Shown: positions 25,530-34,623 of the stretch, piece after piece | How the letters are laid out: each line of letters starts with the position of its first letter | Numbering within the stretch: the stretch's first letter is position 1 | DNA from: Treponema sp. | GTDB lineage: Bacteria > Spirochaetota > Spirochaetia > Treponematales > Breznakiellaceae | Direction of reading: 5' to 3' | Length of the DNA: 64,000 nt | Assembly (NCBI GenBank): GCA_009784935.1 | Contig: WQXI01000001.1 | Location: forward strand, 62,001-126,000 | Program-made: the position numbers and the translations under genes | The notes under the pieces: generated by a model | The model's database searches: none | Seen by the model: only the letters and a program-made list of their open reading frames with translations | What the model was told of the DNA's origin: nothing

Positions 25530-28075
25530 ACAATTAGAGCAGATACTTCCTTAACATTTTTGCCTTTTATCTTAATTTCGTTATTTTTGACATCTGCTGT
25601 AAATACCGCTCCCGGTTTCCAGTTTCCGTCAAGTATAAGCTCTGATAATTGACATTCCAGTTCTTTCTGGATAGTCCTGCGTAAAGGTCTTCCGCCGTAC
25701 TTTTGATCCCAGCCTTTTTGTACAAGAATGCTTTTTGCGGCGGCTGTTATTTTAATACTAAAATCTTTTTCTGCAAGACGCAGCGAGAGTTCTTTAAACT
25801 CAATATCAAATATTTCTTCTATCTGTTTTTGGCTTAACGGATTAAATACAACGATTTCGTCAACCCTGTTAATAAACTCAGGATTAAATATTTTACGAAG
25901 CTCGCTCATCGCCGCGGATTCAATCTCGTTTGTACTCATAAGACCGGAACCTGCGGTAAAGCCGAGGCGTGAATCTTTTGTTATTTCCCTTACGCCTGCG
26001 TTACTCGTCATTATTATTACAGTATTGCGGAAGTTTACCGTATGGCCGAGGCTGTCTCTTAATTCGCCTTCTTCCATTACCTGCAATAGAATATTAAAAA
26101 TATCATGATGAGCTTTTTCGATTTCGTCAAAAAGAATAACACGGTAAGGGTTACGGCGTATTTTTTCTGTAAGCATACCGCCTTCTTCATAACCGACATA
26201 CCCGGGAGGCGCGCCGACAAGGCGGGAAGCATTATGTTTTTCCATGTAATCTGACATATCAATGCGCACCAGAGCTTCTTCGCTTGCAAATAAATATTCT
26301 GCGAGTTTTTTGGCAAGCAGAGTTTTTCCTACGCCTGTCGGACCAAGGAAAATGAACGAACCCATTGGACGGCGCGCCGAGGAGACGCCTGCTCTTGAAC
26401 GTCTAATCGCAGAAGCAATGCGTTTTACAGCGTCATTCTGCCCAATAATGTTTTTTTCCAGTTCTGATTCTATTTGTAAAAGTTTGTTCGATTCTTTTTC
26501 TTCTAAATGCATTAACGGGATTCCTGTCGCTTCTGTTACAATTTGACGGACATCATCTTCCGTTACTATCGGCCGTTCGTTTAAAGAAGCGCGTTCCCAT
26601 TTGTCTCTGGCTTCTTCCAGCCGTAATTTTAAAATCCTTACCTTATCTCTGACTTCTGCGGCATGCTCATAATCCTGTGTACTAACAAACGCGTTTTTTT
26701 CTTCGCATAATTTTGCAATTTCTTCTTCTAATCCGGTGATTTCCGGCGGCTGTTCTCTGTTTTCCAGTTTACGGAAAGCGGCTGCTTCATCAAGAATATC
26801 AATCGCCTTGTCAGGCATAAAACGACCCATTATATATCTCTGCGCAAGTTTTGCGGCAAGGCTTACCGCGTTATCTGAATAAAAAACCTGATGATGATCT
26901 TCGTACTTTACTTTTATGCCTTTTAAAATCTCAAGAGTATCTTCGAATGACGGCTCTTCTACAATCACTGACTGAAACCGGCGTTCCAGAGCGGCATCTT
27001 TTTCAAAGTGCTTGCGGTATTCGGCTAATGTAGTGGCGCCGATACATCTTATTTCACCCCTCGAAAGTCCCGGTTTTAGCATATTAGAAGCGTCAAGCGT
27101 TCCTTCGGCTCCGCCCGCTCCGATTATTGAATGTATCTCGTCTATAAAAAGTATTATATTTCAAGCCTGACTAACTTCTTTTAATATCTTTTTTATGCGG
27201 TCTTCAAACTCTCCGCGGTACTTTGTTCCCGCGACAACAAGACCCATATCAAGACATAAAATTCTTTTGCCCTGCAGAGCATCGGGAACCGCTTCGCTGA
27301 CCAACAGCTGTGCAAGTCCTTCTACAATTGCGGTTTTTCCTACGCCCGGCTCGCCGACCAAAATCGGATTATTCTTTGTTCTTCTTGCAAGGATACGCAC
27401 AGTTCTGCTAATTTCTGATTTTCTGCCGACAACAGGGTCCATCTTTCCTGCTCTTGCCAATGCGGTAAGATCACGCGAAAAATTATCGAGTATCGGAGTA
27501 AGCACAGGATATGCCGCAGGTTTTATTCTTGGATGACGTTCTGTTTCTACACCGGCTTTTTGATGAACTCTTTCCCTGTGAATATAAAAAGGCTGATACC
27601 TTTCTGCGCCTGCATAGGTTTCTCTTTTGGATGAAGGCTGATTAAAAGTAGTTTGAATTATAACCCTCATCATGTCTGTATCAACAGCCCGTTGATTTAG
27701 GTACACTTGAACCGAAGAATCCTGTTCCCGCATTGCGGCAAATAGAATGTGTTCGGTACCAAGATAGTCAGAGCCCATTGCCCTTGCTTCTTCTGTAGCA
27801 ATATCCAGCATATTCTTAGTACGTCTGGAAGGAGGTACTTCTCCTTTTATAATAAGACCAGGGATTCTAGGGATGGAGCTTTCTAGGATATTCTTAAACT
27901 CGGGGATGTCGATTCTGAGGAACATAAGCGCTTTGCAGGCAGTTCCCCCGCCTTCTTTAAGGAGCGCAATAATTATGTGTTCCGGCAAAAGCTGATCTGA
28001 GTTAAATCTTTTTGCTTCTTCTTGAGCATGAATCGAAAGAAGCCGCTGTACCCGGTTTGTTAATCCTTTAAACAA
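25526..28075 (-). pseudogene. clpC: ClpC-type AAA+ unfoldase, interrupted by an in-frame TGA
   Basis: A single frame of 850 codons has one stop (TGA at 27161-27163, codon 305). Before it: the Clp_N repeats (LLPEHIIIALLKEGG) and Walker A GEPGVGKTA. After it: [20 protein letters not shown], the normal continuation, then the UVR-like middle segment, the second AAA+ module (GPTGVGKTLLAKK, VILFDEIEKAH) and the C-terminal D2-small domain. Most relatives have Gly where the stop lies, so GGA to TGA would explain it. As written, neither half has a complete first ATPase. Real loss, base error or readthrough remain open. The gene feeds ClpP, which is not in the window. Confidence 0.85.
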
Positions 28076-28116
28076 AAATGCACCTCTTTTTAATTATAAT
28101 CTATTTTTTTCTATTT

Positions 28117-28647
28117 TCAACGAAAAGCGTCAATATTTACTCTATCCCCTTCTTTAACCCCAACACGGGAAAACCAGCCCTGAGGCACTTCTAATGCATA
28201 ACGGACAGACCTCGAAGAATATACCGAAGTCGTATCGTGGGGGTACATATTTTTGATATCGATAATTATGCCTTCTGATGTTATGTATGCGATAGAAAGC
28301 GGAACAAGTGTATTTTTCATCCAGAACGATAATATTCTGTCTGTTTCAAAAATAAATAACATGCCTTCTCCGTCGGGTAGTTTTTCCCTGAACATCAGCC
28401 CCTGCATATGCTCTTCCGGTGTACGGGCAATTTCTGCTTTAACTACTGCAATTTCTTTTCCATCTCTCTCTATTATTACATTATGAAAAACCGTCTCATT
28501 CGATGTGCAAGAAGCCAAAAAGAATAACAAAAAAATCCACGGATTTACGCGGATTTTACGGATTAAGTCAAAAAATTTTAATCCGTTATAATCTGCGATA
28601 ATCTGCGGACAATTAATAGATTTTAGACTTAATTTCTCAGAATTCAT
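28117..28647 (-). CDS. DUF192 lipoprotein
   Basis: 176 residues. The start at ATG 28647 overlaps the stop of the gene upstream by 11 bases. The core (IARTPEEHMQGLMFREKLPDGE..., FWMKNTLVPLSIAYI, ALEVPQGWFSRVGVKEGDRV) matches DUF192, a small secreted domain of unknown function. The lipobox LASC ends at about residue 47, unusually late, because residues about 13-38 are encoded by a palindromic repeat inserted before the hydrophobic FLLFFLASC segment. An internal start is not obvious. Export as a lipoprotein is inferred. Confidence 0.8.
   Translation of the reverse strand: MNSEKLSLKSINCPQIIADYNGLKFFDLIRKIRVNPWIFLLFFLASCTSNETVFHNVIIERDGKEIAVVKAEIARTPEEHMQGLMFREKLPDGEGMLFIFETDRILSFWMKNTLVPLSIAYITSEGIIIDIKNMYPHDTTSVYSSRSVRYALEVPQGWFSRVGVKEGDRVNIDAFR
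28534..28610. repeat. CCGCGGATT-family palindrome inside a signal-peptide region
   Basis: One arm reads TCCACGGATTTACGCGGATT on the plus strand; the other, reverse complemented, begins TCCGCAGATTATCGCAGATT. Arms of about 30 bases flank a loop of about 15. It is in frame with the DUF192 gene and supplies the charged RKIRVNP part of its signal peptide. Confidence 0.8.
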
Positions 28648-29182
28648 TTATAAAATCCTGGCGTAGTTTTACCTGCCCGGATTCAATCAGCCCGGATTCA
28701 TTTAAAATATCATTAAAAACTGTGCGGTCAATATACTTTACAGTTAGAGGTCTTTCTATCGCTACTCTGGTTTCTTCTGTTTCCCAAACCGACATTAAAG
28801 GATCCAGATAAGAAGGCTGTCCGTATTTTTCGACAAACTGCGTAAATATCGAATAATGATCGATTATATCAGTATTAAGAGTAAAAGCCATTATATATAC
28901 TTCACCGTCTCTAAGCTGAAAAAACGCTCTTTTAATAAAAGATGAACCCGTAGTTTCTACGAGACTTTGTTCTCTTGCCGGAAGGAACGAGACGTCTCTG
29001 TCGCCCCTAAAATGAAAAAGTCCGTCATTTAAAAGCCCGGTTTTTAGATCATCGAGGCTCATTCCGAGCGAGAGCTCCCTAAACTGTCTCGGAAGCTCTT
29101 CTGGTTCTGCAGCTTCATCAGCAAAAACCGGTATAAAGAGGGATAAAGTAATTATCAAAAATATTATCTTTTTACTCATCAT
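28637..29182 (-). CDS. Exported protein of unknown function
   Basis: 181 residues with a signal peptide (KKIIFLIITLSLFIPVFA). The mature part has FRELSLGMSLDDLKTGL, a pattern seen in small periplasmic proteins with a SmpA/OmlA-like start, but the rest is not a match I can name. It is coupled by overlap to the DUF192 lipoprotein gene. The gap of about 40 bases to the next gene upstream suggests they may be co-transcribed. Confidence 0.65.
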   Translation of the reverse strand: MMSKKIIFLIITLSLFIPVFADEAAEPEELPRQFRELSLGMSLDDLKTGLLNDGLFHFRGDRDVSFLPAREQSLVETTGSSFIKRAFFQLRDGEVYIMAFTLNTDIIDHYSIFTQFVEKYGQPSYLDPLMSVWETEETRVAIERPLTVKYIDRTVFNDILNESGLIESGQVKLRQDFINEF

Positions 29183-29221
29183 TATATTATCGGAAGAAAA
29201 GAACCCTTTAAAAGCAAAAAA

Positions 29222-30454
29222 TCAGGCAAGGGGTTTGTTTCCAAGGCGGACTTTTTCCAGCTGCTGCATTTTGCGGAAATAAGCGTTTTGCTTGGCAATT
29301 TCTTTTACGTCTTTTATAAAAAGCTTATCATTCATAACCTGAAAAGCGCGGTTTTCCATCAGTTTTCTTCCGAATATGGTTCCGTCTCCCTTGGAAAGCC
29401 CAACCATATTAACAAGTTCATTAACGCCGAAATCGAATGAATAATTGGTTGCTGTAGTTACATCTACCCTTTTTTTGTCTAATTGAATCTGAAGCATGTC
29501 ATACATACGCCCAAGAGGTTCGTTAATCTGAGTATTGCTAAGCTGCCTGTAAATAAGCCAGATTCTTTCTGATAAAAGCGTTGTAAGGCGCGCAATTAAC
29601 TGAGGCTGAGATTGAATCATTTTTTGGAAGTTTTCGCGGTTTACTGCCATTAGCTGACAGTCTTCGTATGCAACGGCTCCTGCGGCTCTGGGCTTTGATT
29701 CTAAAAGCGCCATTTCGCCGAAAATATCGCCTGTTTTTAACACAGCCAAAAGAATCTCGTTAGTATCGGTTATTTTTATAATTTTTACCGAGCCTTTTTG
29801 GATAACAAAAAGTTCATCGCCCGGTTCGCCCTCGCAAAAAACAATTTGATCTTTTGTAAAAGCACGGGTCATTTCTCCGGCTGGCGGCGGCTGCTGTACA
29901 TTCTTTACATAGGGAGCAATTTTTTTCATACGCTCTACAGCAGCCCCAACATTGTCTCCTTTTGGGCAGCATTTTACATATTTTTGATAAGCGTAAAACG
30001 CTTGATTAAACTGATTGAGCTTTGCGTAATATTCGGCAACATGAAAAATATGAGAAGGATCTTCGGCAGCATTATTTTTTAATGTAAGTCTCGTAAAAGC
30101 TTCGTCTAAAAAGCGCATTCTCTTAGAGAATTGAAGAATTATCTTCATGGCAACAGGGGCATTGTTTTGGATTAACTGGCTAAACTGGTCTTTTTGAACA
30201 GAAATAAGGGTAACGTCTGTAAGAGCCTGCGCTGTTTCGATATGACTGTGACCAGACATAGTGGAAACAACGCCGAAAAAATCACCCGGTCCTAAGGTGT
30301 CCCCCTGTTCTTCGGAGACAATCTGGACTTCCTTGGAAAGCCTTACTTTCCCTGAGCGGATGATGAAAAACTTGTCTGCATTCCTTTTGCCTTCTACAAT
30401 TATGTAAGAATTTGCGGCAAAATTAACAAATGCAAGTTGCAGTGGCGCTGCCAT
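29222..30454 (-). CDS. Protein with two cyclic-nucleotide-binding domains
   Basis: 410 residues, starting at ATG 30454 behind GGGGGG. Residues about 10-115 and 195-310 are two CNBD/Crp-like beta-barrels (GPGDFFGVVSTMSG; GDIFGEMALLESKPRAAGAVA, with the phosphate-binding cassette GEMALL...RAA in the second). Between them is a short TPR-like helical part (EYYAKLNQFNQAFYAYQKYV). The C-terminal 90 residues end helix-rich (FDFGVNELVNMVGLSKGDG), where Crp-type regulators have a winged helix; I see at best a divergent one. Only the second barrel has a convincing ligand loop, so cAMP or a related ligand is plausible. Monocistronic. Confidence 0.8.
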   Translation of the reverse strand: MAAPLQLAFVNFAANSYIIVEGKRNADKFFIIRSGKVRLSKEVQIVSEEQGDTLGPGDFFGVVSTMSGHSHIETAQALTDVTLISVQKDQFSQLIQNNAPVAMKIILQFSKRMRFLDEAFTRLTLKNNAAEDPSHIFHVAEYYAKLNQFNQAFYAYQKYVKCCPKGDNVGAAVERMKKIAPYVKNVQQPPPAGEMTRAFTKDQIVFCEGEPGDELFVIQKGSVKIIKITDTNEILLAVLKTGDIFGEMALLESKPRAAGAVAYEDCQLMAVNRENFQKMIQSQPQLIARLTTLLSERIWLIYRQLSNTQINEPLGRMYDMLQIQLDKKRVDVTTATNYSFDFGVNELVNMVGLSKGDGTIFGRKLMENRAFQVMNDKLFIKDVKEIAKQNAYFRKMQQLEKVRLGNKPLA

Positions 30455-30477
30455 GTCCCCCCTCTGGTTTCAATGTC

Positions 30478-30507
30478 AGTATAGAAATTATATCGACATC
30501 TTGTCAA
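30478..30507 (-). promoter_or_regulatory. Promoter of the double-CNBD gene
   Basis: Minus-strand TTGACA (plus TGTCAA at 30502-30507), an 18-base spacer and TATACT (plus AGTATA at 30478-30483), about 25 bases upstream of the start codon. Confidence 0.6.
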
Positions 30508-30625
30508 CAGCTCCTTAATGCCTGATAACCTTAATATTTATGTAAAAATTACCTTGAATTCATCAAAATACGTTACTTTATGCTTGTATTTTACTGAGTT
30601 TCTAACCGATAATAAGGATAATAGT

Positions 30626-31069
30626 ATGAATAAACGTATAAATTTTGAAGATACAATTTTTATTCTTAACGTTAGAATCCGCATGATCCGCGATCTTATG
30701 CAGTTGGATACAGACGCAGAAGTTTTTTACAGGCAAACCATGGGCGACATTGAATTTATCAGCATGGTTTTGGACATATTAACTGATAAGTTTGTAGCTA
30801 ATTTAAAATTTCTTGACAGAGAAACTGAAGCAGACAACATTCTTGACGCTGAATGGCAGTACAATCAGTTATTAAACGAGATTACCAGTAATTCAAGTCC
30901 TTTTACACCTGCGCTATTCCCTGAATTACCTGTAATAATTGCCAAATTAAAAACGGACAGCGTTAAACGCAAAAAGCAGATTGAAGAATCATACGTACCA
31001 TCCGAACAAACCTCTAATGAACCAGTAGTGAGCCATGCCGAACTAAACGGTCTCCTCGGCAGTGCATGA
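30626..31069 (+). CDS. Conserved helical protein of unknown function
   Basis: 147 residues from ATG 30626, chosen for the AAGGA about ten bases upstream; a longer frame back to 30518 lacks a site. Mostly alpha-helical and acidic, no signal peptide, no membrane segment, no motif I recognise. Its stop overlaps the rsmD start (ATGA), so it is translationally coupled to it and is the first gene of the rsmD-TPR-rlmN transcript. Confidence 0.6.
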   Translation: MNKRINFEDTIFILNVRIRMIRDLMQLDTDAEVFYRQTMGDIEFISMVLDILTDKFVANLKFLDRETEADNILDAEWQYNQLLNEITSNSSPFTPALFPELPVIIAKLKTDSVKRKKQIEESYVPSEQTSNEPVVSHAELNGLLGSA

Positions 31070-31620
31070 GGATAACTGGCGGAGTCCTCTCTGGCAGAAA
31101 GGTTTCTGTACCCAATGGAAATAACGAAATAAGACCCAGTATGGACAGAATGAGAGAATCCGTCTTTGCCTGTCTAGGTGATATATCCGGACTTTCCTTT
31201 CTTGATATTTTTACCGGCTCCGGAATAATCGCGCTGGAAGCCGCCTCCCGCGGAGCTTCTGTTATAGAAGCTGTCGAACAGGATAAGTTAAAGAGAAAAA
31301 CCCTTCTTGAGAATGTTTCAATTTCGCCTGTAAGAATTAACTGCAAATTTATACCGGCAGAGTTATACGTAAAGCGCTCAAGCCTAAAAAACGAACAGCC
31401 TCCTTTTGATATTATTTTTTTAGACCCTCCATTTTATTATAAATTTAAATGGGAACTCGTAGAAAACATAGCAAAATCTTCTTTAGTTACAGGCGGAAGC
31501 CGTATTTTAATCCATAGACCAAGAAATGATTATTTAAACGCTGATATCGAAGGTTTAAAAAAAATTGACTCCAGAGAATACGGCAGATCTATCGTAGATT
31601 TCTTCTTGTTTTTTAATTAA
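31066..31620 (+). CDS. rsmD: 16S rRNA (guanine966-N2)-methyltransferase
   Basis: 184 residues, normal length. It opens MRITGGVLSGRKV, then RPSMDRMRESVFACL, SAM motif FLDIFTGSGIIALEAASRGA and the catalytic DPPF at residues 120-123. RsmD methylates G966 of 16S rRNA during 30S assembly. It starts on the overlap with the previous gene. Confidence 0.92.
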   Translation: MRITGGVLSGRKVSVPNGNNEIRPSMDRMRESVFACLGDISGLSFLDIFTGSGIIALEAASRGASVIEAVEQDKLKRKTLLENVSISPVRINCKFIPAELYVKRSSLKNEQPPFDIIFLDPPFYYKFKWELVENIAKSSLVTGGSRILIHRPRNDYLNADIEGLKKIDSREYGRSIVDFFLFFN

Positions 31621-31655
31621 ATATAACCTATAATTTAATAATATAAGAAAAAAAT

Positions 31656-32021
31656 ATGGATAGAAAAAAATTATTTGAAAATTTCGACGACAAAAACGCA
31701 TTTATAAAAGTAACTGCTCCAGTTCCCGTAGACGGGTCTTCCAAAGCCGCTTTAAACAGAAAAGGCAACCAAAAGTTTAACGAAGGGGATGTTGAAGGAG
31801 CAAGAAGAATATTTATGACAACCGGGTATTCTGACGGATTATCCAGAGTCGGAGATTATTATTCCAAAAACAACAGGCCTTTAGAAGCGCTGCGAATGTT
31901 CTGGCTCGCCCATGACAAGAAAAAATCTGAACCGATTATAGAAAAACTTGGGTTTATGTTACAAGGAATTATAAGCGAGCCTTCCCCTCTTAATTCATTA
32001 AAAGAGGCTCCCAATGACTGA
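31656..32021 (+). CDS. Small TPR-like protein of unknown function
   Basis: 121 residues, no signal peptide. Residues about 30-95 form helical repeats (ALNRKGNQKFNEGDVEGARRIF, GDYYSKNNRPLEALRMFWLA) of TPR type. The stop overlaps the start of the next, longer TPR gene by eight bases, so the two are made together and probably act together. Confidence 0.7.
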   Translation: MDRKKLFENFDDKNAFIKVTAPVPVDGSSKAALNRKGNQKFNEGDVEGARRIFMTTGYSDGLSRVGDYYSKNNRPLEALRMFWLAHDKKKSEPIIEKLGFMLQGIISEPSPLNSLKEAPND

Positions 32022-33090
32022 AGAAAAAATCACAGATATTTCCAAGCAGGGCTATCAGTTATTAAAAGAAAATAAGGTAAGCGATGCCATTGATTGTTTT
32101 ACCAGAATCCTCTTGACTGACGAAAACAACAATTATGCCCTTGTCGGCATGGGAGACGCAACGAGAAAAGCAGGCTCAATCCGTGACGCTGTAAAATATT
32201 ATCAAAGATGCCTTATTCATCATCCCGGCAATAACTATGCCCTTTTTGGACTTGCCGACTGTTACAAAGTATTAAACCAGTTCCAAAAAGCAATAGAAAT
32301 TTGGGAACAGTATCTTATGCATGACGATAAAAATATTACTGTTCTTACCAGGATAGCTGACGCATACAGAAAAGTCAGGGATTTTGCCAATTCTAAAAAT
32401 ACATACCAAAGGGTTTTGGATATGGAAGATTCTAACCCTTACGCGATAATAGGACTTGGACATTTACACTATGATTTTAAAGAGTATAAAGACGCTCTTT
32501 TTTACTGGGAAAAAATGCTTAAAACCGGATTTGATGACGTTGATATAAGAGTCCTCACATCTATCGGAAACTGCCACAGAAAATTAAAAACTTTCGATTC
32601 GGGTATTCCTTATTTTGAAGCCGCATTAAAAAGAGAAAGTCAAAACTTTTACGCTCTCTTTGGGCTGGCTGACTGTTACAGAGGTTTAAATCAAATAGAA
32701 AACTCACTAAAATACTGGAATCTTATTTTAGAACAAGACCCAAGAAATAAAATGATTCTTACAAGAACGGGAGATGCATACCGAAATCTTAAAGATTACG
32801 AAAACGCTAAATCATTTTATGAGAGAGCCTTAAATGTAGAGTTTGACACTTATGCTGTTATGGGGCTTGCTCTTCTTGCAAAAGAACAGGAAAAATACGA
32901 AGAAGCTGTAATTTCTTTAAACCGGCTGATTCAGCAGGATCATAAAAATTACCGTCTTTATATAGAACTTGCGGACTGCTACTTAAAAATGAATGATAAA
33001 CGCAAAGCCAAAGAATCACTGGAAGCGTTTCAGAAGCTTGGAGTAAAAAGCACTAGAATAACAGAAATGCTCGAAACTACCGCATGGTAA
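32014..33090 (+). CDS. Cytoplasmic TPR-repeat protein
   Basis: 358 residues made almost entirely of tetratricopeptide repeats, at least nine, with a repeated phrase YALxGLADCYxxLNQ (for example at about residues 76-90 and 212-226). There is no signal peptide or membrane segment, so it is a cytoplasmic scaffold. The partner is unknown. It overlaps genes on both sides (rlmN starts seven bases before its end). Confidence 0.85.
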   Translation: MTEEKITDISKQGYQLLKENKVSDAIDCFTRILLTDENNNYALVGMGDATRKAGSIRDAVKYYQRCLIHHPGNNYALFGLADCYKVLNQFQKAIEIWEQYLMHDDKNITVLTRIADAYRKVRDFANSKNTYQRVLDMEDSNPYAIIGLGHLHYDFKEYKDALFYWEKMLKTGFDDVDIRVLTSIGNCHRKLKTFDSGIPYFEAALKRESQNFYALFGLADCYRGLNQIENSLKYWNLILEQDPRNKMILTRTGDAYRNLKDYENAKSFYERALNVEFDTYAVMGLALLAKEQEKYEEAVISLNRLIQQDHKNYRLYIELADCYLKMNDKRKAKESLEAFQKLGVKSTRITEMLETTAW

Positions 33091-34181
33091 ACTCCGGTAA
33101 ACGAATGACTTCTATAGCCGGACTTTCTATCACAGAACTTGAAAAATTACTTTCATTTTTACCTCGTTACCGTATCGGACAAATCTACAAATGGATAACA
33201 AAGAATGTCTTTAATTTTGAGGATATGACAAATATTCCTATCAAATTAAAAAATGAATTATCGAGAGACTTTAACTTTTTTTCCAGTACCATTAAAAATA
33301 TAGAAAAAGACAGTCAAACAAAAAAAATAGTGATTTTATTAAAAGACCATAGCACAATAGAAGCAGTTCTTTTAAGGGATAAAAAAAACCGTCTCACTGC
33401 ATGTCTTTCTACTCAAGCTGGCTGTCAATGCGGCTGTATTTTCTGCAAAACAGGATATCTTGGCTTTAAAAGAAACCTAGAAAGCTATGAAATCACCGAA
33501 CAGTTCTTTCATTTATGCGCTTTAATTAAGAATGAAAATGCTAAACAATCTGGTAAACTATCAGATAAAATATTAATCGATAATATTGTAATAATGGGAA
33601 TGGGAGAGCCGCTTTTAAATTTAGATAATCTGCGCAAGGCAATAAACGTATTTACCGATCCAAAAGGACTTAATATTTCCAGACGCAGGATTACCGTCTC
33701 TACCTGCGGTATTTATGACGGACTCATTGATCTTGCAAAGAACGGACCTTTTGTCCGCCTCGCTTTTTCGCTGACTGCAGCGGATGAAAATTTAAGGCAA
33801 AAGCTCATGCCTATAGCAAAATCAAATCCGCTTGATAAGATAAAAGACACTCTAATCGAATATCAAAAAAACAGCGGCGCAAGAATCACTTTAGAAATAC
33901 CGCTTCTCGCGCAAAAAGACAGAGGCGGCATTAATACAGGCGAAAAAGACGCAGTAAAAATCGCTGATTTTTGTAAAGGATTAGATACTGTTATTAATTT
34001 AATTCCGTGGAACTATGCGCCTGATCTTTTATACGAAGGAAAACCGCTTTGCGAACCTTCAAAGGCAGAAATAGAATCCTTTAAAAACATGCTAGAAAAA
34101 CATCAGTTAAATGTAACAATGAGGATGAGCAAAGGGGGGGCAGTAAACGGAGCATGCGGACAGCTAGGTTCGGTTATTTAG
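33084..34181 (+). CDS. rlmN: Dual-specificity RNA methyltransferase RlmN (23S A2503-C2)
   Basis: 365 residues. The radical-SAM cluster cysteines are C114, C118 and C121 (GCQCGCIFC), followed by NIVIMGMGEPLLN, RITVSTCGI and the C-terminal catalytic cysteine near 358 (NGACGQLG). It methylates C2 of A2503 in 23S rRNA and A37 in some tRNAs. The ATG at 33084 overlaps the TPR gene; ATG 33105 is an alternative. Last gene of the rsmD transcript. Confidence 0.93.
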   Translation: MVNSGKRMTSIAGLSITELEKLLSFLPRYRIGQIYKWITKNVFNFEDMTNIPIKLKNELSRDFNFFSSTIKNIEKDSQTKKIVILLKDHSTIEAVLLRDKKNRLTACLSTQAGCQCGCIFCKTGYLGFKRNLESYEITEQFFHLCALIKNENAKQSGKLSDKILIDNIVIMGMGEPLLNLDNLRKAINVFTDPKGLNISRRRITVSTCGIYDGLIDLAKNGPFVRLAFSLTAADENLRQKLMPIAKSNPLDKIKDTLIEYQKNSGARITLEIPLLAQKDRGGINTGEKDAVKIADFCKGLDTVINLIPWNYAPDLLYEGKPLCEPSKAEIESFKNMLEKHQLNVTMRMSKGGAVNGACGQLGSVI

Positions 34182-34623
34182 GACTTAACTCGGAAGCGGT
34201 TCTTGCCTGACTTTCGTTATTATAGATTTCCATTACATCTTCTCTTAGCCAACCCATTTTTACTTCGCCCGATTCTGACCATTCATCAATCAAAACCCAC
34301 GAAATAAATCCTTCTGCTGTCCTTAAGACCTGCCTTCTTATTATTTTTACTAGAGAACCGCGCCTTAAATAGCCAAGAGAACGGCTTTCTTCTGTTGGAT
34401 CTTCATTTATATGGGTAAAAGAAGAAGTAATTACTCCAAAACCAATGTAGTTTCTGGTTAAAGGAGATGTTTCCGGCGGAACTATCGTTAAATCATCGCC
34501 ATTTCCGTTACAGGAGATCAGAGAAACTATACAAAGGATAATGCATAATTGACCAATAATGCGGATAACTGGTATTCTGATATTAATGAAAAATGCATCT
34601 GTTTTAACAGGTTTAATTGTCAT
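34174..34623 (-). CDS. SH3-like lipoprotein
   Basis: 149 residues with an N-terminal hydrophobic stretch ending in a lipobox (IVSLISC, Cys near residue 38). After a short linker comes a domain with the bacterial SH3 pattern (SRSLGYLRRGSLVKIIRRQV ... WVLIDEWSESGEVKMGWL). Such domains usually bind cell-wall peptides. The 5' end overlaps the start of the divergent outer-membrane gene and the 3' end overlaps rlmN. Confidence 0.7.
   Translation of the reverse strand: MTIKPVKTDAFFINIRIPVIRIIGQLCIILCIVSLISCNGNGDDLTIVPPETSPLTRNYIGFGVITSSFTHINEDPTEESRSLGYLRRGSLVKIIRRQVLRTAEGFISWVLIDEWSESGEVKMGWLREDVMEIYNNESQARTASELSPK

Noticed and set aside
15270-27163. Genetic-code change (stop codon read as an amino acid)
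   Set aside because: One interruption is TAA and the others TGA, while both codons end many normal genes in the window.
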